From a virus, in the IMG/VR virus record IMGVR_UViG_3300032164_000009, positions 1-64,000 of that record: DNA of 64,000 nucleotides; one strand, 5' to 3'. The notes under the pieces were generated by a model. That model did no database searches and had not been told where the DNA came from. It saw only the letters and a program-made list of their open reading frames with translations. The number at the start of each line of letters is the position of its first letter. Within the stretch, counting starts at the first letter, position 1. Made by a program: the position numbers and the translations under genes. Below, in pieces: positions 48,656 to 55,165 of this stretch.

Positions 48656-49306
48656 ATGATGTACGAAGCGAAGTTTTCCCTGACCGGCGACATGCCCCTC
48701 ATTATGCACCAGGACGATGTTGAGGCGTCCGATACCTTAATGGCCTGGCGCAAGGCCCCCGAGAACAAAAACCTGAGCGTGGCTGGCGATGATCGCAGCC
48801 CGCCCTGGACGTGGCAGACCTACCTCTATTCGGACGGAGAGAACGTCACGATCCCCGCCCAAAATCTTATGGTTGCCATCCGGCAGGCCGGCACTCAGAT
48901 TATCCTGAAGAAACAGAAGACCTACAAGGAGATCAGCCAGAGTGGGTTGTTGATTCCGACTGAGTATCTGGACTTCAGCACGGCCGGGCGGAAGGTCGAG
49001 ATTGGCGAGATTGAGGCGGTGCGAGATTTGCCGTTTCAAGAGCAATCGGAGGCGGCCCGCAAACTCGGCTTTCGACTATTCATCAAGCGCGCCGTCATCG
49101 GCAAGGCCAAGCACGTTCGGGTCCGGCCCCGCTTCGATGTGTGGGAACTGGCTGGCACGATTCGCGTTTTGGTCCCTGAGATCACTTGGGACGTGCTTGG
49201 CAAGTTGTTTGAACTGGCCGGGCGGGTCGGGCTTTGCGACTGGCGGCCGGGGTGTAAGACGCCGGGGCCCTACGGGATGTTCACGGCGAAAGTGACAAAA
49301 TGCTAG
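48656..49306 (+). CDS. RAMP/Cas7-like protein next to the pentamer arrays
   Basis: 216 residues; ATG after CTAAAGGAGTGCAGTCTA. The order of motifs resembles RAMP-fold proteins by eye: an N-terminal strand plus MPLIMHQDDVEASD, a ligand-type IPAQNLMVAIRQAG (like the I-P-G-S-S-x-x-G-x-x-R of Cas7/Csm3), a KRAVIGKAKHVRVRPRF strand pair and a C-terminal glycine loop (GRVGLCDWRPGCKTPGPYGM). Related uncharacterised proteins occur in many phages. The first array begins at the base after its stop codon. RNA binding is an inference; no nuclease motif is seen. Confidence 0.85.
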   Translation: MMYEAKFSLTGDMPLIMHQDDVEASDTLMAWRKAPENKNLSVAGDDRSPPWTWQTYLYSDGENVTIPAQNLMVAIRQAGTQIILKKQKTYKEISQSGLLIPTEYLDFSTAGRKVEIGEIEAVRDLPFQEQSEAARKLGFRLFIKRAVIGKAKHVRVRPRFDVWELAGTIRVLVPEITWDVLGKLFELAGRVGLCDWRPGCKTPGPYGMFTAKVTKC

Positions 49307-49434
49307 GGTTCGGCATTGTTGGGTCAGGTACGGCCCGGTATGGCTCGGTAGAGCAAGGTCCGGTCTGGCAAGGCTGGGCACGGCCCGGCAGAGCGTGGTG
49401 AGGTAAGGTTCGGCGTGGCAAGGGCGCAGAGCGC
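49307..49434 (+). repeat. GGYNN pentamer array 1 (24 units) with hairpin
   Basis: Starts at the base after the upstream stop codon. 24 consecutive 5-base units from GGTTC to GGGCG with no insertion or deletion. It ends in GCGC-AGA-GCGC (49424-49434). The two AGCNN units follow units ending in AG. Confidence 0.93.
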
Positions 49435-49462
49435 AGGGAATAGGGAGAATTAAACCAATCTC

Positions 49463-49575
49463 GGCTCGGTAGGGCAAGGCGTGGCGTTGTCAGGCAAGGC
49501 ATGGTCGGGCTTGGTAGTGTGCGGCCGGGTCCGGCGCGGTCCGGTCGGGCGCGGCAAGGCGAGGGCGCAGAGCAC
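49463..49575 (+). repeat. GGYNN pentamer array 2 (21 units) with hairpin
   Basis: 21 units, 49463-49567, ending GGCGA-GGGCG, then GCGC-AGA-GCAC (one mismatched pair). The A-rich spacer GGAACGAGAAACGAAATAAG follows. Confidence 0.93.
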
Positions 49576-49600
49576 ACGGAACGAGAAACGAAATAAGTTA

Positions 49601-49748
49601 TGTACGGTGCGGTTCGGTCCGGCGTGGTCTGGCAGAGCACGGTGCGGTGCGGCCGGGTGGGGTTCGGCACGGCAGAGCCTGGTGAGGTCCGGCAAGCCTC
49701 GGCTGAGCTAGGCATGGCCGGGCCAGGCAAGGCAAGGGCACAGAGTGC
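49601..49748 (+). repeat. GGYNN pentamer array 3 (28 units) with hairpin
   Basis: 28 units, 49601-49740, beginning with the variant TGTAC and ending GGCAA-GGGCA, then GCAC-AGA-GTGC (49738-49748). Longest array. Confidence 0.93.
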
Positions 49749-49775
49749 AAGGAGCGGAGAAAACGAAACAACTAT

Positions 49776-49898
49776 GGTTCGGTACGGTTCGGCCTGGCTG
49801 GCCTCGGCATGGCATGGTGGGGTCCGGTTCGGTAGGGTCCGGCTTGGCAGAGCAAGGCGCGGCACGGCACGGCAAGGCGGGGCGAGGGTGCAGAGCAC
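49776..49898 (+). repeat. GGYNN pentamer array 4 (23 units) with hairpin
   Basis: 23 units, 49776-49890, ending GGCGA-GGGTG, then GTGC-AGA-GCAC (49888-49898). The spacer after it is nearly the same as that after array 2. Confidence 0.93.
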
Positions 49899-49924
49899 AC
49901 GGAACGAGAAACCAAATAAGCTAA

Positions 49925-50027
49925 GGTCGGGCAGGGCTTGGTCCGGCTTGGTCCGGCAAGGTTAGGCATGGCATGGTCGAGCGCGGTGCGGCGCGGCAGA
50001 GCATGGTTTGGCGAGGGTACTGAGTAC
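49925..50027 (+). repeat. GGYNN pentamer array 5 (19 units) with hairpin
   Basis: 19 units, 49925-50019, ending GGCGA-GGGTA, then GTAC-TGA-GTAC (50017-50027). The loop is TGA instead of AGA. The next gene starts 30 bases on. Confidence 0.93.
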
Positions 50028-50056
50028 AAAACTTTAACCAGTGCAGAGGAGTGAAA

Positions 50057-50551
50057 ATGTTCAAGTCAGATTCGGAAAGCAGAGCGGCGGGCGAGCGACT
50101 TTGGCGGACGTTCGGCGACAAGTCGCGGGGCGAGACGATCACTTGGTCGAACCTTGAGGCGGTCATGGGCCGGACCCGGATTGAACCGGGCGGTTGGCAT
50201 ATCATCCGGCGTTTTCGTAAGCGGCTTCTCCGAGAGCGCCGGATTGTCACGCTTCCGGCCGATACCGTGGGCTTGCGCTTGTTGACTCACCAGGAGACAG
50301 CCCGAGAGGTGCCGGCGTTGCGACAACGGCGGGCATATCGACAGATCAACCGATGCCTAAAGGAAACCGCAACCGTCGATGGAACCGGCTTGACGGATCA
50401 CGAGCGGAAGGTACTGGCGGTGCAACGGCACAATCTCGCCTTTCAGCGGCTTCAGATCGGGCGGTCGCGCCGGCAGTTGGTGCAGGGGACGAAGAAAACC
50501 GAGGTCAATCCGTTACGGAAAGAGAAGGCCGCCGAATTAGTGGGAGCATAA
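50057..50551 (+). CDS. Small basic protein with possible winged helix, between arrays 5 and 6
   Basis: 164 residues; ATG 50057 after GCAGAGGAGTGAAA. N-terminal half LWRTFGDKSRGETITWSNLE then HIIRRFRKRLLRERRIV is a probable winged helix. The C-terminal half is basic and helical (LRQRRAYRQINRCLKETATV; LAVQRHNLAFQRLQIGRSRR). I recall similar proteins in unrelated phages. Position between arrays suggests it acts with them or with their RNA. Confidence 0.8.
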   Translation: MFKSDSESRAAGERLWRTFGDKSRGETITWSNLEAVMGRTRIEPGGWHIIRRFRKRLLRERRIVTLPADTVGLRLLTHQETAREVPALRQRRAYRQINRCLKETATVDGTGLTDHERKVLAVQRHNLAFQRLQIGRSRRQLVQGTKKTEVNPLRKEKAAELVGA

Positions 50552-50560
50552 CTGCGATTG

Positions 50561-50663
50561 GGCTGGGCAAGGCTAGGCGCGGCAGGGCCCGGCTTGGCAG
50601 AGCGTGGCAGGGTTCGGCGGGGCCGGGTGCGGTTCGGCTACGCATGGCAAGGGGACTGAGTCC
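50561..50663 (+). repeat. GGYNN pentamer array 6 (19 units) with hairpin
   Basis: 19 units, 50561-50655, ending GGCAA-GGGGA, then GGAC-TGA-GTCC (50653-50663). It is separated from the other five by the 50057 gene and is followed 25 bases later by the second nested-stem RNA element. Confidence 0.93.
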
Positions 50664-50688
50664 ATGGTGACTTGATATTGAAAACAAT

Positions 50689-50797
50689 CTGACCAGCAAC
50701 ACACCTGGGGTCCGCGAGCCCTGGGACCGTGGGGCGTAACGGAGCGGCGCGTCGGAGCCGACACCGACGCGCCGTTTTTGTTGCGCCTGCTGGTCGG
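50689..50797 (+). ncRNA. Nested-stem RNA element, copy 2
   Basis: Outer stem CTGACCAGCA (50689-50698) with TGCTGGTCGG (50788-50797). Clamp GGCGTAAC (50733-50740) with GTTGCGCC (50780-50787). Terminator hairpin CGGCGCGTCGG (50745-50755) with CCGACGCGCCG (50764-50774), then five T. The outer stem differs completely in sequence from copies 1 and 3. The next gene starts 17 bases after it. Confidence 0.78.
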
Positions 50798-50813
50798 TCT
50801 TGAGAAACGAAAC

Positions 50814-51062
50814 ATGAAACCCGAAGACCGCCCATCGGCGAGCGAAGTGGCAGGCCCGGCTCAGCGGGGCATCCGCTGCCCGGAGTGCCATGCCGCCGGG
50901 GAGTGGTCCGTCAATTACGGTCGCCACATTCCAGGGGGCTATCGGCGGGTACGGGTTTGCCGCAAGTGCGGCCACCGAACAGTCACGCTTGAGCGGCTCG
51001 CGGGGGATCGGTCCACCGGTGGAACTTCCCCGCCGGTAAGCGGTGATTCGGCATTGGAATGA
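50814..51062 (+). CDS. NrdR-type zinc-ribbon protein
   Basis: 82 residues. CPECHAAGEWSVNYGRHIPG then YRRVRVCRKCGHRTVTLE matches the zinc ribbon of NrdR repressors (C-P-x-C ... R-x-R-x-C-x-x-C-x-x-R-x-x-T-x-E), but the ATP-cone domain is missing. Small zinc-ribbon proteins of this type occur in many phages. DNA or RNA binding is likely; the target is unknown. Confidence 0.75.
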   Translation: MKPEDRPSASEVAGPAQRGIRCPECHAAGEWSVNYGRHIPGGYRRVRVCRKCGHRTVTLERLAGDRSTGGTSPPVSGDSALE

Positions 51063-51099
51063 CCGGAGAGTAGCCCTATCCTGAAATAGACAACCCAAC

Positions 51100-51198
51100 C
51101 GGGCGACGCTCCGGGCCGATCCCCCAGAGCGAACCTAGCGCAGCACAAGGCTGTATGGAGCCATACCTCCATGCGGCCTTTTTTGTTGCGCTCGCCCG
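51100..51198 (+). ncRNA. Nested-stem RNA element, copy 3
   Basis: Outer stem CGGGCGA (51100-51106) with TCGCCCG (51192-51198). Hairpin CGCTC/GAGCG comes next. Clamp GCGCAGC with GTTGCGC (one G-T pair). Terminator stem AAGGCTGTATGGAG/CTCCATGCGGCCTT, about 14 pairs, then TTTT. It lies 24 bases before the gene at 51222. Confidence 0.76.
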
Positions 51199-51221
51199 AG
51201 TTGTGGCTGTCGGGAGCAGCC

Positions 51222-51419
51222 ATGGCAGATGACCTCTCCGACCTGATTGAAACCGCCGTCGAGGCCCCGCAGTCCGTGACTGTGGCCGGCGGCAGCGTTG
51301 CATCTCGCCCCCTCCCCGAGTTGATCGAGGCGGATAAGTATCTGGCTGCCAAGCGGGCCCGCACCAAGAACCACTGCGGCCTCATCTTCCGCACCCTTGA
51401 ACCCGGAGGTTGCGGGTGA
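51222..51419 (+). CDS. gpW-like small head-tail joining protein
   Basis: 65 residues. MADDLSDLIETAVEAPQSVT then RPLPELIEADKYLAAKRARTK has the size, helix-hairpin layout and position (between terminase region and portal) of lambda gpW-type joining proteins. Its 3' end overlaps the portal start. It is preceded by the third nested-stem RNA element. Confidence 0.75.
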   Translation: MADDLSDLIETAVEAPQSVTVAGGSVASRPLPELIEADKYLAAKRARTKNHCGLIFRTLEPGGCG

Positions 51420-52948
51420 ACCTGTTTGGTCGAATTCGCCGTGCATTCTCCCGGGCCCCGGCAGTCCGTCCCTCGCCTGAGATAGGCCGCCCCGTTCGCG
51501 GACGCTATGACGCCGCGGGCTATGGGACCGAGACCAAGAATATCTGGCTCAACGCGGACGCCCTCGATGCTGACGCCGCGAATTCTCTGGCCGTGCGAAA
51601 GAACCTTCGCCAGCGCTCACGATACGAGCGGACCAACAACGGGCACGCATCGGGGATTGTCGGGACGCAGGCAAACTACGTCATCGGAACCGGGCCGAAG
51701 TTGCGGATGCAGACCGGTTCAACCGGGTTCAATCGGATGATTGAGGCGAGGTGGGGCAGTTGGTGTGCGGCCACCCACTTCATGCGGAAACTCCGCACTC
51801 TCAATAAGGCCAAGACCGGCGACGGCGAAGCGTTTGGTCATTTTCGCACCAACCCTGGTCTAGCCGATCCGGTGAAGTTGGATCTCCGCACCTTGGAGTG
51901 CGACCAGATTACGGCACCGGCGTTGACCGCGATCAACGATGAAAACTACATCGACGGTATCCGCTTCGATGAATGGGGCAACGTCATCAGTTATGAGGTG
52001 CTCGACTGCCATCCTGGGGCCCTCTGGTCTTGGATCGGGGCCCGCGACGGATACCAGACGATCCCCGCCAAGTTCATGGCCCATTGGTTCAACGAAGATC
52101 GCAGCGGGCAGCATCGCGGGGTTCCTGAGATCACGCCGACTCTGAATTTGTTCGGCACGGGTCGGCGATACCGCGAAGCGGTTGTTGCGGCGGCTGAGAC
52201 GGCGGCCGACTTCTCGGCGATTGTCAACATGGGCTCGCCGGATGATACCGGCCCTGATCAACTCCGACCATTCAGTACCTTTCCAATCGACAAGCGGACG
52301 TTGATGGTCAGTCCGGCCGGATCGACCACCACTCAACTCAAGCCCGAGCAGCCGGCGACTAGCTACGTTGACTTCACACGCTCGATGCTTTGCGAAGAGG
52401 CCCGACCGCTGAACATGCCGTACAACATCGCGGCGTGCGATTCCAGCGACTACAGCTTCAGCGGCGGGCGGCTGGATCACCTGACCTATTACGTGAGCGT
52501 GGGCGTCGAGCGACAAGATTGCGAAACCCTCGTCTTGGAGAAAGCCTTCGCGCTCTGGTTTGCCGAGGCAATTCTCCGCTACGGCTGGACAGTTCCGGCC
52601 GAACCCGCCCCCCGGCACTCATGGGGCTGGCCGGCAATGCCGCAGATCGACCAGGAAAAGACGGCGAACGCTCGCAAGACCTCTATGGGCCTGGGCATTC
52701 AATCTCCCAGCCGCGTTGGCGACGAAGACGGCTACGACGATGAGGACGAGTTGGAAGTGCTGGCCACGGATCATGGCGTAACCGTCGAGGAGATGCGGGA
52801 GATTCGCCGCGAGTCGATCTTCGCCCAGTCCGCGGCCCCTCCGGTCAAGACGAATACCGACGGAGATCAACCCGCCTCAGACAAGAGCCTGCCGCCGTCC
52901 AAGGTCGCACCCAAACGCAATGGTGCCACACGAGGAGCGTTCGTATGA
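51416..52948 (+). CDS. Portal protein (lambda GpB family)
   Basis: 510 residues from GTG 51416 (CCGGAGGTTGCGG upstream). RYDAAGYGTETKNIWLNADA, then NNGHASGIVGTQANYVIGTG and LDCHPGALW and MAHWFNEDRSGQHRGVPEIT are the lambda-type portal motifs. It forms the dodecameric entry at one capsid vertex. The acidic C-terminal region (DEDGYDDEDELEVLATDHGV) is typical. ATGA-coupled to the protease-capsid gene. Confidence 0.93.
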   Translation: MNLFGRIRRAFSRAPAVRPSPEIGRPVRGRYDAAGYGTETKNIWLNADALDADAANSLAVRKNLRQRSRYERTNNGHASGIVGTQANYVIGTGPKLRMQTGSTGFNRMIEARWGSWCAATHFMRKLRTLNKAKTGDGEAFGHFRTNPGLADPVKLDLRTLECDQITAPALTAINDENYIDGIRFDEWGNVISYEVLDCHPGALWSWIGARDGYQTIPAKFMAHWFNEDRSGQHRGVPEITPTLNLFGTGRRYREAVVAAAETAADFSAIVNMGSPDDTGPDQLRPFSTFPIDKRTLMVSPAGSTTTQLKPEQPATSYVDFTRSMLCEEARPLNMPYNIAACDSSDYSFSGGRLDHLTYYVSVGVERQDCETLVLEKAFALWFAEAILRYGWTVPAEPAPRHSWGWPAMPQIDQEKTANARKTSMGLGIQSPSRVGDEDGYDDEDELEVLATDHGVTVEEMREIRRESIFAQSAAPPVKTNTDGDQPASDKSLPPSKVAPKRNGATRGAFV

Positions 52949-55104
52949 AAAAGCACGCGGCACGCCACGTCAAGGCCCGCATGATTCGAGCCGCCCAAAA
53001 ATGCGGAATGATCCAGGCCGAAGCCGTCGCCGTCGAGTGGATTCAAGCCGCCGAAGGCGAATCCGCCGACAAGCCGATTCGCTTCACCATGACGGCCTAC
53101 ACCGGCGGGCCGATGCGAGTGGACGGTTACTACGATCCGGTCGTTATCGATCTGGAAGGTCTGGAAGCCAAGCCGCCTTTCCCGAGTCTTCGTGACCATG
53201 ACATGGGGCAGATCGTCGGGCACATCGACGAGGCCGAGATCGGGTCGGTGGTCAAGGTTGGCGGCATCATCTCCGGGGCCAATGAATTCGCCGCTCAGGT
53301 TGTGAGCAGTTCCAAAGCCGGCTTCCCCTGGAAAGCCTCGATCGGCGCGATGCCCGCCGCGAACGGGTTGGAGTTCATCGGCGACGGTATCAGTACGAAA
53401 GTCAATGGCAAGTCGTTTAAGGGACCGCTCATCATCGCCCGCAAGGCCACGGTGCGTGAAGTCTCATTTGTGGCGATTGGTGCAGACGCCAAAACCTCAG
53501 TCAAAGTTGCGGCGTCCGCCGCGAATTCCAAGGAGATCGAAAACATGAAACCCGAACTGCAAACGTACATCGAGGCGATGGGACTGGTCGTGAGCGAACT
53601 TCGCGACGACACGATCGCCAAGATCAAGACCAAGTACGATGCCGACCTGAAGGCCGCAACGGAGGCCGCCGCAATCAAGGCGAAGGCCACGGAAAAGCCG
53701 CCGGAGGCGGTCAAGGTCGAACCCCCGGCGTTCGATCTGCGATCGACGATCCTCTGCTACGAGAAGCACGTCGCCATCATCCAGGCCAAGGCCGCCGAGT
53801 ATGCCGGCAAGATCGACGCCGCCGCGCTGGCTCCGGTCATGGCCAAGGCCCAACAGGACGCGGCGCAGTTGAAACTCCAGGCGCTCAAGGAAGAGTGGTC
53901 GCCGGTCAAACTCGAAGCGGCTTACGTCATGCCCGCGGCGATCTTCGCTGCGGACCTGATGGGCCTGGAGCGACCCAAGGGTCCGGCCATTCACGGGAGT
54001 CCGCGGGACTTGCAACCGCAGGTTATCGAGGCGGCCTTTGCTCAGTCCTGCGGACTCAAGCAACCCGAAAAGCATTACAAGCCGGAGATTCTCGAAGCGG
54101 CTGACAAGCACTTCCGCAACATCGGCATCCAAGAGGTGCTCCTGATCCACGCCCAGGCCGCCGGCTATGCAGGCCGCCAGAAGATCACCGTCGGCAATCT
54201 CCGCGAGGTTATGAATGCCGCCTTTTCGACACACACCCTCACCACGCTGCTGACGACTACGGGCAACAAGATTCTGCTCGAAGGGTTCAACCAGATCCCG
54301 CAGTCATGGCGGGAGATTGCCGAGATCGGAAACGTCGTGGATTTCAAGACCGTGACGCGCTTCCGCCTGACGGCCGACATGCAATACGAAGAGGTTGGCG
54401 CGGCTGGCGAACTCAAGCACGGCACGGTCGGCCAAGAGACCTACACGATGGCCGCGAAGACCTACGGCAAGATGGCGGCCTTCACTCGCCAAGACATTAT
54501 CAACGATGACTTGGGTGCGCTGAACGCGGTCCGAAGCCGTCTTGGTCTCGGCGGTGCGATCAAGTTGCAGAATGTCTTCTGGACGGTCTGGATCGATAAC
54601 ACCGCCTTCTTTACTGGAGCCCGGGCGAATCTCGTTACGGGAAGCACCCTGGGCGACACGGGACTCGCAACCGCCATCGCAGCCTTCCGCAACATGGCGG
54701 GACCGGATGGGAACAAGTTGAACCTGGAGCCGGCCGTCTTGCTCGTTCCGCCTTCCTTGGAAGCCACGGCCCGGAAGTTCTACGTCAGCCAGGAACTCCG
54801 CGACACGAGCGCAAGCACGCGACTGGCGACGGCGAACATCTACTACAACCGCTTCCGCCCGGTCGTGGTGCCTGAGTTGGAAACAGCGTCCTTCGGCGGT
54901 GCCTACAGCGCCTCGACCTGGTATCTGCTCGCCGCTCCGACGGTTCTTGCGACCGCCGTGATGTGCTTCCTCGACGGCCAACAGGCTCCGACGATCGAGA
55001 GCAGTGACGCGGACTTCGATACGCTCGGAATCCAGTTCCGGGCGTATCACGACTTCGGGGCGGCGTTCTCCGAGTATCGTGCCGGCGTCAAGGCGACGGC
55101 ATGA
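52945..55104 (+). CDS. Fused prohead protease, scaffold and major capsid protein
   Basis: 719 residues in one frame. Residues 1-195 are a prohead serine protease of the S78 type (SLRDHDMGQIVGHIDEAEIG with His85; FPWKASIGAMP with Ser132). Residues about 200-290 are Lys/Glu/Ala-rich coiled coil, scaffold-like. Residues about 380-719 are a major capsid protein of the gpT/HK97 fold (FNQIPQSWREIAEIGNVVDF; STRLATANIYYNRFRPVVVP; FDTLGIQFRAYHDFGAAFSE). Most phages encode these separately. Self-cleavage during maturation is expected. Confidence 0.92.
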   Translation: MKKHAARHVKARMIRAAQKCGMIQAEAVAVEWIQAAEGESADKPIRFTMTAYTGGPMRVDGYYDPVVIDLEGLEAKPPFPSLRDHDMGQIVGHIDEAEIGSVVKVGGIISGANEFAAQVVSSSKAGFPWKASIGAMPAANGLEFIGDGISTKVNGKSFKGPLIIARKATVREVSFVAIGADAKTSVKVAASAANSKEIENMKPELQTYIEAMGLVVSELRDDTIAKIKTKYDADLKAATEAAAIKAKATEKPPEAVKVEPPAFDLRSTILCYEKHVAIIQAKAAEYAGKIDAAALAPVMAKAQQDAAQLKLQALKEEWSPVKLEAAYVMPAAIFAADLMGLERPKGPAIHGSPRDLQPQVIEAAFAQSCGLKQPEKHYKPEILEAADKHFRNIGIQEVLLIHAQAAGYAGRQKITVGNLREVMNAAFSTHTLTTLLTTTGNKILLEGFNQIPQSWREIAEIGNVVDFKTVTRFRLTADMQYEEVGAAGELKHGTVGQETYTMAAKTYGKMAAFTRQDIINDDLGALNAVRSRLGLGGAIKLQNVFWTVWIDNTAFFTGARANLVTGSTLGDTGLATAIAAFRNMAGPDGNKLNLEPAVLLVPPSLEATARKFYVSQELRDTSASTRLATANIYYNRFRPVVVPELETASFGGAYSASTWYLLAAPTVLATAVMCFLDGQQAPTIESSDADFDTLGIQFRAYHDFGAAFSEYRAGVKATA

Positions 55105-55165
55105 CCATAGGCGGGCCAGATGCCCGAAACATTACCCGCAACTAGTTTTTTGAGGAGACTTGAAA

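Noticed and set aside
49281-49898. 205-codon Pro/Leu/Ala-rich minus-strand ORF across the pentamer arrays, and a 121-codon plus-strand ORF there
   Set aside because: The residue pattern simply mirrors the 5-base repeat read in threes. No ribosome site, and the hairpins lie inside. Not coding.
49307-50663. Pentamer arrays as a CRISPR array
   Set aside because: No constant repeat of 20-40 bases and no unique spacers; the unit is 5 bases with two variable positions.
49307-50663. Pentamer arrays as a decoy for the phage CsrA
   Set aside because: CsrA needs GGA. Position 3 of the units is C or T almost without exception, so GGA is in effect avoided.
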